From Mycoplasmatota bacterium (GTDB taxonomy: Bacteria > Bacillota_I > Bacilli_A > RF39 > UBA660), in assembly GCA_022771205.1 (NCBI GenBank), contig JALFCF010000003.1, forward strand, positions 64,269 to 128,268: a DNA stretch of 64,000 nucleotides. The letters run 5' to 3'. The translations under genes and the position numbers were made by a program. The notes beneath the pieces were generated by a model. That model was given only the letters and a program-made list of their open reading frames with translations, did not search any database and was not told where the DNA came from. Position 1 is the stretch's first letter; each line of letters opens with the position of its first letter. Below, piece after piece: positions 1 to 8,686 of this stretch.

Positions 1-688
1 CACGATAACTACTCATATCAACTTGAAAAATAAGTAGCGAAATCTTCATAAGAATAAAATAAAAAATAGTTCCTAAAAGAGTAATTAATAATGGAATCAA
101 TAAATCTTTCCAAATAAATTTATTATCAAAAATTCTTTTTATTGAATATAAAGCAATTAAAGTAACAGGAACTGCAAGATATGCTTGATATAAACTCAAA
201 GAAGTACAAATAAGAAAAATAGGAAGAAGATATTTAATAATCTTATTCTGACTATTAGCTAGCAAATAAATACTTAATACACCACATAAGAAAGCAAAAG
301 AATAAGGTAGTGCACAATAATGAAAAAGTAAAGTAGCAGAAACAATAGGACTACTACTGATTACTAACAAACTCAAAGTTTGTACAACTTTATTTTTAAT
401 AGTAAATAAATCTAAAAGTAAAACACTACTAATTCCAAATAAAATAATAGAAAGAAAAATCTCTAAATCTTTAAACACCATAAAACCTTTTAAAAGTCCA
501 AAAATATATAACCCGAATCTCCCTAAAGAAACTTCCCAACTATAACCATCATAATAATTAGCATTTAATAAAACATCAGCCGTTAAAATATCTTTTGTAA
601 ATAATGCCAGATGAATTAATATACTAGAAACAATAAAAAATAAAAGCATAAATCTATATTTTTCTATAAAATTATTTAATTTTTTCAT
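1..688 (-). CDS. polytopic membrane protein, GtrII-type glucosyltransferase-like (partial, C-terminus beyond window)
   Basis: Reading the minus strand from an ATG at 688, preceded by GGTGAT, gives 229 codons that run off the window edge. The product starts with a short basic stretch (MKKLNNFIEKYRF) and then has many hydrophobic segments of about 20 residues. The early loop contains YDGYSWEVSLGRFG, which resembles the conserved GRW/GRF loop of the glucosyltransferase GtrII-like membrane family (glycan or O-antigen-type glucosylation at the membrane). It is not in the ORF track because it is open at the edge. Family assignment is by pattern recall only; a generic multi-pass glycosyltransferase is the alternative. 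It is divergent from the ABC exporter genes. Confidence 0.6.
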   Translation of the reverse strand, partial: MKKLNNFIEKYRFMLLFFIVSSILIHLALFTKDILTADVLLNANYYDGYSWEVSLGRFGLYIFGLLKGFMVFKDLEIFLSIILFGISSVLLLDLFTIKNKVVQTLSLLVISSSPIVSATLLFHYCALPYSFAFLCGVLSIYLLANSQNKIIKYLLPIFLICTSLSLYQAYLAVPVTLIALYSIKRIFDNKFIWKDLLIPLLITLLGTIFYFILMKISLLIFQVDMSSYR

Positions 689-774
689 AATATCACCATC
701 AACATTTTAACATAACTGATAAATATTATACAAATTATGGTATAATCAAAAGAGAAAATATAGAAGGAGTAAGT

Positions 775-1647
775 ATGAAAGAAATATTAAAGATTAGTCA
801 TTTAACAAAATATTATGATAAAACTCTAGCTGTAAATGATTTATCTTTATCGCTAGAAGAAGGAGAAATATTTGGTTTTATTGGGCCAAATGGAGCAGGT
901 AAATCAACAACTATTCGAGCAATTATGAATTTAATTACGAAGACCAAAGGTAAAATTTATTTAAATGGAGAAATACTAGATAAAAATAATATAAATCAAA
1001 AAGAATTAATTGGCTATCTACCTAGTGAAGTACATTTATATGATGATTTAACTGTGAAGGAAATGTTAGATTATCATGAATCATTCTATAAGAAAAATCT
1101 TACTAAACGAAGAAAAGAATTAGTAACTAGACTACAAATTGATGAAACTAAAAAAATAGAAGATTTATCACTTGGTAATTTAAAAAAGGTAGGTATTGTT
1201 TTAGCATTAATGCATGAACCAAAGATATTAATACTAGATGAAGCAACAAGTGGACTAGATCCAGTGATTCAAGAAGAGTTCTATAACTTATTAAAAGAAG
1301 AAAAAAAGAAAAAGACCACTATTTTTTATTCTACTCATATCTTAAGTGAAATATCCAAAATATGTGACCGTGTAGGCATGATAAAAAATGGAACTCTGAT
1401 AAAAATAGAAGAAGTTGCTGAACTTCAAAAAAAAGAATTATCTTTTATTACCATTACTTCATCAAACATAGATCAAATTATAGAAGAACTAAAGATTAAA
1501 CCAATATTAAAAACCAAAGATACCATAAAGTTTAAAAATGTAATAGAAATAAATAAATTATTAAAAATTCTTTCTAAAATAAAGATAGATAAGCTTTTAA
1601 TAGAACCAGCAAACATAGAAGATATATTTTTGCATTATTATAAGTAG
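775..1647 (+). CDS. ABC transporter ATP-binding protein (ABC-2 type exporter)
   Basis: This 290-residue nucleotide-binding subunit would power the permease encoded 8 nt downstream. It shows Walker A (GPNGAGKS, about residues 37-44), a signature loop LSLGN near 131, Walker B followed by the D-loop ([12 protein letters not shown]), and an H-loop (STHILSE). The roughly 70-residue C-terminal tail is typical of drug or bacteriocin-type ABC-2 ATPases such as BcrA/CcmA relatives. The ribosome site GAAGGAG precedes the ATG by 6-7 nt, and a TATAAT lies about 30 nt further upstream. The exported substrate cannot be read from sequence. Confidence 0.93.
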   Translation: MKEILKISHLTKYYDKTLAVNDLSLSLEEGEIFGFIGPNGAGKSTTIRAIMNLITKTKGKIYLNGEILDKNNINQKELIGYLPSEVHLYDDLTVKEMLDYHESFYKKNLTKRRKELVTRLQIDETKKIEDLSLGNLKKVGIVLALMHEPKILILDEATSGLDPVIQEEFYNLLKEEKKKKTTIFYSTHILSEISKICDRVGMIKNGTLIKIEEVAELQKKELSFITITSSNIDQIIEELKIKPILKTKDTIKFKNVIEINKLLKILSKIKIDKLLIEPANIEDIFLHYYK

Positions 1648-1655
1648 GTGATAAG

Positions 1656-2447
1656 ATGTTAAAAAGAGAGTTAAAAGTAAATTTTAAAAGTTTTATAATC
1701 TGGTTATTAGTATTAATAAGTTTATTTTTAGTTATATTTTTAATTTATCCATCTATTGTAAATGGTGATACTATGAAATCTTTAGATGATTTAATGAAGA
1801 TTTTCCCAAAAGAAATACTAGCAGCTTTTAATATGGATATATCATCTATTAGTAGTGCTTTTGGTTGGTATAAAACAGAGGGTTTTGTTTTTATTTTATT
1901 AATAACAGCTTGCTACAGTGGAATATTAGGTTCTAATATCTTACTAAAAGAAGAAAATGATAAAACTATTGAGTATTTAAATTCACTACCAGTAAGTAGA
2001 GAAAAAATAGTAATAACAAAAATGATTAGTGGACTAATCTATATAATTCTTTTGATATTAGGAATAGGTTTATTTAATTATATTGGTCTAACAATAAGTG
2101 GAGATATTGATAATAAATTATTTCTTTTGTTAAGTATAATACCATTATTTCCATCTCTTGTTGTATATTTTCTATGTTTTGCTTTATCCACATTTGCTAA
2201 AAAAACAAGAAAAATGTTAGGACCAACATTTGCTATTGTATTTATAAGCTACATACTATATATGTTTTCTAGTATTGCAGAAGAAGTTGAATTTCTAAAG
2301 TATTTTTCTATTTTCACTTTAGCAGATAGTCGTAATGTCATACAGTATATAAAAATAGAACCAATTACAGTAGCTATAACAATCTTGTTATCAGTTATGT
2401 TAATAGTAATATCTATTATTAGATATCATAAAAAAGAATTAATATAA
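1656..2447 (+). CDS. ABC-2 family transporter permease
   Basis: A 263-residue protein with about six hydrophobic helices, the expected size and topology for an ABC-2 permease. One helix lies near residues 15-35, followed by an extracytoplasmic loop and five helices from about 78 to the C-terminus. A cytoplasmic loop with LNSLPVSREKIV is characteristic of ABC-2 permeases that pair with BcrA-like ATPases. It starts 8 nt after the ATPase stop with the site TAGGTGATAAG-ATG, so the two genes form one transcriptional unit that ends at the hairpin just after the stop. Substrate unknown. Confidence 0.88.
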   Translation: MLKRELKVNFKSFIIWLLVLISLFLVIFLIYPSIVNGDTMKSLDDLMKIFPKEILAAFNMDISSISSAFGWYKTEGFVFILLITACYSGILGSNILLKEENDKTIEYLNSLPVSREKIVITKMISGLIYIILLILGIGLFNYIGLTISGDIDNKLFLLLSIIPLFPSLVVYFLCFALSTFAKKTRKMLGPTFAIVFISYILYMFSSIAEEVEFLKYFSIFTLADSRNVIQYIKIEPITVAITILLSVMLIVISIIRYHKKELI

Positions 2448-2486
2448 AAAGAAATCATAGGTACCTGATATGATTTCTTTTTTTGT
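2448..2486 (+). terminator. intrinsic terminator after the ABC operon
   Basis: AAGAAATCATA and TATGATTTCTT form a near-perfect stem, followed by a run of T. The ORF-track start of the next gene (2470) falls inside this hairpin, which argues for the later start. Confidence 0.85.
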
Positions 2487-2517
2487 CTATTTATATAATA
2501 TGATAGGAGGTGAAATA

Positions 2518-3525
2518 ATGTTAAAAGGAATTGATATTTCTAGATACCAAAATGGAATAAATATTAGTAATTTAGATATAGATTTTGTAATAGTAAAAAT
2601 AACCGAAGGAGTTGGTTATTCTGATCCTAATTATAAAGAGTTTTTAAATCAAGCGCTTAAAAGCAATAAAAAAATAGGACTATATCATTATGCAAGACCG
2701 GATTTAAATAATACTTCAGAAGATGAAGCTACATGGTTTGTATCAAAAGCAAAAGACTATATCAAACAAGCAATATTAGTACTAGATTGGGAAGTAGATA
2801 CCAATAAGACAGACTGGGCATATAATTTTTTAAAAACCGTATATGAAAAAACTAAAGTAAGACCAATTATTTATATGAGTGCATATCCTGCAAATACTTA
2901 TAATTGGACAAAAGTAGTAAATGGAAACTTTGGGCTTTGGATAGCAAGTTATGGTGCTAATACAGGGGCTCCAGGGGCACCACCAACTAATAAATACTGG
3001 CCGTTTTATATCTTATGGCAATATACTTCAAAAGGATATATTAATGGTTATTCTAAAAATTTAGACTTAAATTATTTTTACGGAGATAAAAATATATGGG
3101 ATAAATATGCAAACCCAGTAGGTGAAGTCTCACCACCATCAAAAAAATATGAAGTAGGAGATGTTGTAACTTTCAATTATTTATATAAAAATAGTTATGC
3201 TCAAGGAAAAGTATCCTCACTAGTACACAGTGGAACGATAACGAAAGTTATAAATGATAGACCAGCTCCATATTTAATCAATAGAGGAACTGGTTGGCTT
3301 TCTGATGATTTAATATTAACTGCTACAACAGATGAATTCACAATTGGAACAAAAGTAAAAACAACTAAAAAAGGGAATGCTTCATCAGATGGAACAAGTA
3401 ATACTGCTAAAAAGGGAATTGCAGGAACAATTACTAGAATAATGCCAAATGCTAAATACCCATATTTAGTATCAACAACAGTTCCAATGGGATGGTATAA
3501 ACAGGAAGCATTAGAAAAGATATAA
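2518..3525 (+). CDS. GH25 lysozyme with two C-terminal SH3-like wall-binding repeats
   Basis: A 335-residue peptidoglycan muramidase of glycoside hydrolase family 25. The N-terminal domain (about residues 1-200) has the DISRYQ motif, KITEG and LDWEVD acidic residues, and a WQYTSKG end motif, all typical of the GH25 barrel. The C-terminal 125 residues contain two repeats of about 60 residues beginning YEVGDVV and FTIGTKV and ending in aromatic-Leu motifs, likely SH3-like wall-binding units. I moved the start from 2470 to ATG 2518 because AGGAGGTGA precedes it and the longer version begins inside a terminator. No signal peptide is visible, as in phage endolysins, so export would need a holin or another route. 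Confidence 0.9.
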   Translation: MLKGIDISRYQNGINISNLDIDFVIVKITEGVGYSDPNYKEFLNQALKSNKKIGLYHYARPDLNNTSEDEATWFVSKAKDYIKQAILVLDWEVDTNKTDWAYNFLKTVYEKTKVRPIIYMSAYPANTYNWTKVVNGNFGLWIASYGANTGAPGAPPTNKYWPFYILWQYTSKGYINGYSKNLDLNYFYGDKNIWDKYANPVGEVSPPSKKYEVGDVVTFNYLYKNSYAQGKVSSLVHSGTITKVINDRPAPYLINRGTGWLSDDLILTATTDEFTIGTKVKTTKKGNASSDGTSNTAKKGIAGTITRIMPNAKYPYLVSTTVPMGWYKQEALEKI

Positions 3526-3584
3526 AACTCTTGAAATTTAGTAATATAGCATATATACTTATATATAATAAGAGAGGTTAGAGT

Positions 3585-4349
3585 ATGAAGAAAAATATTG
3601 TAATAGCAATTCTAATAATTGCTTTAGTAGGGGCAGTAGGTTATATTGGATATGATAAAGTATGGTCAGAAAAAAATCCAAAACAAACAAATGAAAAACA
3701 AAAAGAAATAGAAACAGAACCAAAAGAAGAAGTCTTAGAAACAACAGATCAAGTAGTTTTAAATGCCATGAACAAAATTAATTCAGCGTGGGGATATTAT
3801 TGTGGAACAGATTCAGTATATATGACAACAAAGAAAGTAACAGCAGCAGATATTTCTAATGATTTTGCATATGTGACAGTGATGAATAAGCTAGCAACAG
3901 ATACTAATTCACCTGTACCAGCATCAAGATTAGATAAAGCAATTGATGAAATTTTTGGAAAAGATTATCAATTTGAACATAAAAATTATAGTAGTTGCCC
4001 AATGTATTCATATGATGCAGCAACAGGAAACTATAATTTTGTTGGATCAGCATGTGGTGGTACATGTGGGCCAACTAATATAAAAGAAATAGTAAAAGCA
4101 ATCAAAAAAGATCAAACATTAGAAATTTATATAAGAGTTATTTTTTCTAATCCAGAAATAGCAGAAGGTGAGAGATATTCTTATTGTAAAGATTCTAATC
4201 TAGAACAAATAGTTGGATATCTATCATATGAAGATAGAATATATAATGAAGAACAAGTTACTGATTTAGTATCTAAAGGAAGTTTATATAAATTTACATT
4301 TAAACTAGAAGATGGTAATTATGTCTTTTATTCTTCTGAATTACAATAA
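3585..4349 (+). CDS. membrane-anchored extracytoplasmic protein of unknown function
   Basis: A 254-residue protein with one N-terminal hydrophobic helix (about residues 5-23), a charged Lys/Glu-rich linker (about 30-50) and a globular domain presumably outside the membrane. The domain has several cysteines (YYCGTD, SSCPMY, SACGGTCG, YSYCKD) that could form disulfides or bind metal. There is no lipobox. The site GAGAGGTTAGAGT precedes the ATG. A terminator follows directly, so it may be monocistronic. I do not recognise a named family. Confidence 0.75.
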   Translation: MKKNIVIAILIIALVGAVGYIGYDKVWSEKNPKQTNEKQKEIETEPKEEVLETTDQVVLNAMNKINSAWGYYCGTDSVYMTTKKVTAADISNDFAYVTVMNKLATDTNSPVPASRLDKAIDEIFGKDYQFEHKNYSSCPMYSYDAATGNYNFVGSACGGTCGPTNIKEIVKAIKKDQTLEIYIRVIFSNPEIAEGERYSYCKDSNLEQIVGYLSYEDRIYNEEQVTDLVSKGSLYKFTFKLEDGNYVFYSSELQ

Positions 4350-4373
4350 GCCTATATTTTATAGGCTTTTTTA
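4349..4373 (+). terminator. intrinsic terminator
   Basis: AGCCTAT and ATAGGCT form a 7-bp stem with a 5-nt loop, followed by TTTTT. It overlaps the stop codon of the upstream gene. Confidence 0.85.
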
Positions 4374-4401
4374 ATGCTATAATAAAAAAGAGGTGATAAA
4401 G

Positions 4402-5280
4402 TTGATACTTATGATAAGTGGTAGAACTGATATTGTAGCTTTTTACACTCCTTGGCTAATAAATAGATACCAAGAAGGGTATGTAGATGTAAGAAATCCA
4501 TTTAATAAAAAAATGATAAGTAGAATTAATTTTAATGATGTAGAAGCAATTATGTTTTGTACCAAAAATCCAAAACCAATCCTACCATATCTAAAAGATA
4601 TAAAAAAACCCAAATTATTTTATATAACTTTAACACCATACTTAAAAGATATAGAACCAAATTTACCAGCAAAAAAAGAAATCATTAATTCTATCAGAGA
4701 AGTAAGTAACATAGTAGGAAAAGAATTTACATATGTACGATATGATCCCATATTTATTAATGATAAGTATACAATAGAGTATCACATAAAAATGTTTGAT
4801 AGAATGTGTAAAGAATTACATGGATATATTAAGCATGTTATTATATCTTTTTTAGACGATTATAAAAATGTAAGAAAAAATATAAAAGTTATTAATCCTA
4901 AATCTCTAACAAAAGAAGATTATAAAAAAATAGGAGAGAGCTTTTCTAATATTGCTACAAAATACAATATGACGGTCCAAACATGTTATGAAGAAGAAAA
5001 TTTATTAGAATATGGATTTATAAAAGGAGAATGTTTATCTCGTGAACTAGCTTGGAAGCTAACAGGAAAAACAAATTTTAAAAAATGGAAAGCAAGACAT
5101 TGCGATTGTGTAGAAATGGTAGATATAGGAGCATATAATACTTGTAGTCACTTTTGTAAATATTGCTATGCTAACTATGATGAAAAAGAAGTAGAAAAGA
5201 ATAAAAAAATGCACAATCCAGCTTCATCATTACTAATTGGTAATATAGAAAAAGATGATATTATTAAACAGAGAAAATAA
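4402..5280 (+). CDS. DUF1848 family protein (radical-SAM-like, Cys-rich C-terminus)
   Basis: A protein of about 292 residues. The opening SGRTDIVAFYTPW matches the S-R-R-T-D-I-P start of DUF1848 proteins, and the C-terminal C-x-C plus CSHFCKYCYAN cluster is the likely iron-sulfur site of that family. The track start (GTG 4393) lies inside the ribosome site AGAGGTGATAAAG, so TTG 4402 is the better start and gives the usual N-terminal length; ATG 4411 is the fallback. The reaction is not established for the family. No obvious partner gene is nearby. Confidence 0.8.
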   Translation: MILMISGRTDIVAFYTPWLINRYQEGYVDVRNPFNKKMISRINFNDVEAIMFCTKNPKPILPYLKDIKKPKLFYITLTPYLKDIEPNLPAKKEIINSIREVSNIVGKEFTYVRYDPIFINDKYTIEYHIKMFDRMCKELHGYIKHVIISFLDDYKNVRKNIKVINPKSLTKEDYKKIGESFSNIATKYNMTVQTCYEEENLLEYGFIKGECLSRELAWKLTGKTNFKKWKARHCDCVEMVDIGAYNTCSHFCKYCYANYDEKEVEKNKKMHNPASSLLIGNIEKDDIIKQRK

Positions 5281-5328
5281 AGCTTTAAAAAAAATACTTT
5301 TTTTGTTAAAATATAGGTGGTGATGAAA

Positions 5329-5556
5329 ATGTCAGATGAAGAATTAAAAAAAGAACTAGATAAGGCGGCGGGGAACAACCTAATAGAAGGACATGAAATT
5401 ACGGACGAAGAGAAAAGTTTAATATATAGAATTTATCAAAAATATAAAGGTAATTATGGTGAAAAAGCAATTGATTCTTTATTATATGGTGTGGCAGTAG
5501 GTATAGAAGATATGAATAAGCAAGAGGCAACTACATATGGCAAACGTAAAAAGTAG
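5329..5556 (+). CDS. VbhA-like Fic antitoxin
   Basis: A 75-residue acidic helical protein encoded immediately before, and overlapping by 20 nt, a Fic-domain toxin. Near residues 14-25 it has AAGNNLIEGHEIT, which resembles the inhibitory helix (S/T-x-x-x-E-G/N) of class I Fic antitoxins. The Glu-Gly pair is present but Asn occupies the usual Ser/Thr position. The inhibitory Glu is expected to block the gamma-phosphate site of ATP in the Fic pocket. ATG 5329 is preferred over the track start 5317 because AGGTGGTGATG precedes it. Function is inferred from motif plus position. Confidence 0.78.
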   Translation: MSDEELKKELDKAAGNNLIEGHEITDEEKSLIYRIYQKYKGNYGEKAIDSLLYGVAVGIEDMNKQEATTYGKRKK

Positions 5557-6217
5557 ACTAGATGAAGCTTTGACTGAACAATCAAAGTATTGTTATCCAA
5601 ATACTGATGTTTTGATAAATAAATTAGGAATAACAAATCAAGAAGATTTAGATATGGCAGAAAGAAGAATAACAACTCTTATGTTGATGGATTTACAAAC
5701 TACACCATTACCTAAGCCAGGAACTTTTTTTACTCCAGAATATTATTTTAGTTTACATAAAAAAATATTTGAACACATCTATTCTTTTGCTGGAGAAACT
5801 AGAAATGAAAATATCACAAAAGGAAATACGCCATTTTGTAGACCAGAATATTTGTATTCATATATGCGTCAGACTTTTGATGATTTAGCTCACAAACTTG
5901 TAAAAATAAAAGATAAAGAAGATATTTTAGATTGGTTAGCATATAGTTATGGGGAATTAAATATTATCCATCCCTTTAGAGAAGGAAATGGACGTGTTGC
6001 TAGGGAATATTTAAGACAAGCAGTAGAAATGATGAATCAACATTTAGGGTTTAATTATGAATTAAATTTATCATCTGTAACCGAAAAAGATAGTGCTGAT
6101 TTTATGAATGCTTCTATTTTTAGTGCAATGACAGGAAATAATTCTAAATTAAAAGATTTTTTTAGAACTACATTACATGAAAAAACCGATGTAAATTTAG
6201 CGAAAAAAGAAAGATAA
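5537..6217 (+). CDS. Fic/DOC family AMP-transferase toxin
   Basis: A 226-residue protein with the complete Fic active-site motif HPFREGNGRVAR at about residues 142-153. The His is the catalytic base for transferring AMP (or another nucleotide moiety) to a target hydroxyl, often on topoisomerases or GTPases. The upstream flap region and the length match VbhT/FicT-type class I toxins. It overlaps the antitoxin gene by 20 nt, so the two are translationally coupled. A terminator overlaps its 3' end. No signal or transfer domain is present, so it should act inside the cell. Confidence 0.92.
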   Translation: MANVKSRLDEALTEQSKYCYPNTDVLINKLGITNQEDLDMAERRITTLMLMDLQTTPLPKPGTFFTPEYYFSLHKKIFEHIYSFAGETRNENITKGNTPFCRPEYLYSYMRQTFDDLAHKLVKIKDKEDILDWLAYSYGELNIIHPFREGNGRVAREYLRQAVEMMNQHLGFNYELNLSSVTEKDSADFMNASIFSAMTGNNSKLKDFFRTTLHEKTDVNLAKKER

Positions 6218-6232
6218 TTCTTTCTTTTTTTT
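6203..6232 (+). terminator. intrinsic terminator of the Fic module
   Basis: AAAAAAGAAAGA / TCTTTCTTTTTT stem with TAAT loop, overlapping the last codons of the toxin gene, then T-run. Confidence 0.8.
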
Positions 6233-6266
6233 TGAATTTGTTGTAAAATAAACTTGTTACCGATAT

Positions 6267-6341
6267 TGCCCTATAGCCAAGCGGTAAGGCAGTGCGCTCT
6301 GACCGCACGATGCGTTAGTTCGAATCTAACTAGGGCAACCA
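6267..6341 (+). tRNA. tRNA-Gln (CUG)
   Basis: Cloverleaf: acceptor TGCCCTA/TAGGGCA, D-arm GCC-GGC, anticodon stem GTGCG/CGCAC with loop CTCTGAC (anticodon CTG), T-arm GTTAG-TTCGAAT-CTAAC, encoded CCA. The T1-A72 pair and the D-arm sequence resemble Bacillus tRNA-Gln. A glutamyl-tRNA synthetase is encoded 3.5 kb downstream. Whether Gln-tRNA is made by amidation cannot be seen here. Confidence 0.95.
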
Positions 6342-6350
6342 AGATTATTA

Positions 6351-6377
6351 CTCTTGTTGATTAACAAGAGTTTTTTT
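6351..6377 (+). terminator. intrinsic terminator after tRNA-Gln
   Basis: CTCTTGTT-GATT-AACAAGAG perfect 8-bp stem followed by seven T. Confidence 0.9.
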
Positions 6378-6404
6378 GACATTTAAAGAAAAATATGTTA
6401 TAAT
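6376..6404 (+). promoter_or_regulatory. sigma-A-type promoter with extended -10
   Basis: A consensus TTGACA, 17-bp spacer, then TGTTATAAT (TG-n extended -10). It lies about 30 nt upstream of the start of the 712-residue gene and its -35 overlaps the end of the preceding terminator T-run. This is one of the strongest promoters in the window. Confidence 0.88.
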
Positions 6405-6434
6405 ATAACAAATTTAAAAGGGGGGGTATACTTC

Positions 6435-8573
6435 ATGAATAATCGTTTGATCAGCAGTATTATACATGATGATCGCTATACGTATCCTGAAGTAACAGTT
6501 ACAAGAGAAGATAGAGATAATAGTAATTTAGGAAATACATTTGGAACATTATTTTATACAATAAAATACAATGCTAATGTAACTGAAGAAAATAGTAGAA
6601 ATTTATTTTTAGAATTATTAAAAAATAATATTATAAATATATCTCTAAATATTGATGCTAGATTTTTAACTGATGAGATAATTGATGAATTAAATAAGGC
6701 AAAATACTTAAGTGCCATAAGAATTGTTAATGAAGGGTATAAAGTTAACAATGATTTATTAGAGAAACTTGCACCTCATATTTTGGTATATGCTGACGAA
6801 AAGGAAGATAATCTAAAAGAAGAATACCAAGATAGAATAACATTACAACATGGTGTATATAAATGTAGTGTGGGTTCAAGTGAAAGAGAATTAATTTTTT
6901 CATATTTTTTAAATCATGATCCAAGTGATGAAGAATTAGAAATGCTTGTTCAAGAAGTTAATAATAACATACCAGAAAAAAAGGCAGAAATTAATTATAG
7001 ATGTTATAATCCAAAAGAATATAAAAAATTAATTGAACGTTTAAAGAATCATGGCCTACGTGAAGAGGTAGCTATAAGTTTTTTAGGAAATCCATTATAT
7101 GATGATACAACATCTTTTAAAGATATTGATAAAATTTCGAAAAATCCAATTAAGATAGTTTATAACACTTGTCAAGATATGGTAGAAATGTATGAAAAAG
7201 AACCATATGAAACAAATAACCAACACCGTTCAGAAATAGAAGGTGGTGGAGTAACAACACCAGAATCATATCAAGGATTATTAGAAATATTAGATGAGCA
7301 ACAACGCCATATAGAAGAGATGGAATATTCACCACTAGAAGCCACAGTTTATATATATCGTTATTTACAACAAAACTATGCCTATGATCCAGATTACGAA
7401 ACAACAGATGCTATTAACACACTTAGAAATAGACAATTAGATTTATTTGCTGGAAAAACGACCTTAGTGTGTGCAGGATATGCCACTTTATTTTCGGCTT
7501 TGATGAGAAGATGTGATATACCGTTATTTAGATATTCAACAGAAGCACATTGTAGAAATATAGGAAGAATAAAAGATAAAAAATATGACGTAGATAACAT
7601 CTGTGTATTTGATGCAACATTCGATGGATCTAGAATAGATGAAAATGGAAAGTTTCAAGAAAGTAATTCGTTCAAATATTTTATGTTATCACCAGAAGAA
7701 ACAGCTAATTATGACCCATTCATCACAATACCTACAAGTTTAGCAATAGATTATGAAAAAACAGGAGAACGGGCAGGTATATCTAGTGAGTTAAAAGATA
7801 TGTTAGGTTTCTTATCTAATGATAGTTATGAACGACACTTAGATTCAAATTATTGCCCTGATGGATATGCTATTAGAATGTTAGAATTAATGGGATTAGA
7901 ACCAAAGTATACTAGTTATAGTGAATATAGAAATTTCATAAAAGAACTAAATAATACTTCTATATTCGATGAAATTAGTACTTCTACCATAGCAAAAGCA
8001 TACGTAAATGTACTAATGAAAGAAAAGATACTTCCCAAAGATTTATCAGAATTAGATATTGATTTCCGAGAAATGGATACAAGTCTAGACTTACTTAAAG
8101 ATAGAATGTCAAGACAAGAAGACTATCTTGGGCTATTTAGAACAATTAGACTTAATGATAATGAAAGAGAAATATTAGTTTCTTGCTATCCACACAACAA
8201 TACTAGAAAAATTGAAGAATTTGAAACAAAACAAAAAGAAAAAGATGATACGACAAAAGAAGAAAACAAAACAGGTACAAAAGAAAAAACAACATATCAT
8301 TTGACAAAAGATGAAATTATACAAGACTTACCAATAAACTCAAAAGAAAAAGATAGAGATTATAATGGAATGTCTAATGAAGAAATAAGAAATTCTCAAA
8401 TTAAATTAGGATTTATTTCAGAAGAAATGAAAAATAACACAACATATCATTTAACAAGAAATGAAATTATACAAGATTTGCCAATTTATTCTACACAAGA
8501 AACAAGATATAAAGGTATTATGACAGATGCCGAAATAGAAGAATCAAAAGAAAAAATAAAAATAAAACGATAA
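6435..8573 (+). CDS. transglutaminase-like domain protein with C-terminal tandem motif
   Basis: A 712-residue protein with no signal peptide or membrane helix. The first ~270 residues are unrecognised. Residues ~335-400 form a transglutaminase-like core: Cys in VCAGYATL, His in EAHCRN, Asp in VFDATFDG, the Cys-His-Asp order of that fold. The C-terminal 110 residues are charged and contain two copies, about 56 residues apart, of TTYHLT..EIIQDLP, possibly a docking or processing motif. The start is ATG 6435 behind an unusual AAAAGGGGGGG site. A strong promoter and a terminator make it monocistronic. Substrate is unknown; it could be a peptidase, amidase or crosslinking enzyme. Confidence 0.72.
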   Translation: MNNRLISSIIHDDRYTYPEVTVTREDRDNSNLGNTFGTLFYTIKYNANVTEENSRNLFLELLKNNIINISLNIDARFLTDEIIDELNKAKYLSAIRIVNEGYKVNNDLLEKLAPHILVYADEKEDNLKEEYQDRITLQHGVYKCSVGSSERELIFSYFLNHDPSDEELEMLVQEVNNNIPEKKAEINYRCYNPKEYKKLIERLKNHGLREEVAISFLGNPLYDDTTSFKDIDKISKNPIKIVYNTCQDMVEMYEKEPYETNNQHRSEIEGGGVTTPESYQGLLEILDEQQRHIEEMEYSPLEATVYIYRYLQQNYAYDPDYETTDAINTLRNRQLDLFAGKTTLVCAGYATLFSALMRRCDIPLFRYSTEAHCRNIGRIKDKKYDVDNICVFDATFDGSRIDENGKFQESNSFKYFMLSPEETANYDPFITIPTSLAIDYEKTGERAGISSELKDMLGFLSNDSYERHLDSNYCPDGYAIRMLELMGLEPKYTSYSEYRNFIKELNNTSIFDEISTSTIAKAYVNVLMKEKILPKDLSELDIDFREMDTSLDLLKDRMSRQEDYLGLFRTIRLNDNEREILVSCYPHNNTRKIEEFETKQKEKDDTTKEENKTGTKEKTTYHLTKDEIIQDLPINSKEKDRDYNGMSNEEIRNSQIKLGFISEEMKNNTTYHLTRNEIIQDLPIYSTQETRYKGIMTDAEIEESKEKIKIKR

Positions 8574-8598
8574 AAACTACAATTCTGTAGTTTTTTTT
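8572..8598 (+). terminator. intrinsic terminator
   Basis: AAAACTACA-ATTC-TGTAGTTTT followed by further T; begins at the stop codon of the upstream gene. Confidence 0.88.
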
Positions 8599-8686
8599 AT
8601 AATATATTTTGTATATTTATAATCTTTCATTTTTTTATGAAACCATATAATACTATGACTTATAAATAAGAAAGGAAGAATACAAC

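Noticed and set aside
2470-2517. Upstream start of the GH25 gene as in the ORF track
   Set aside because: It lies inside an intrinsic terminator, while ATG 2518 has a near-consensus AGGAGGTGA.
3559-3744. 61-residue Leu/Phe-rich minus-strand ORF
   Set aside because: Antisense to the start of a gene with a good ribosome site; hydrophobicity results from reading A-rich codons backwards.
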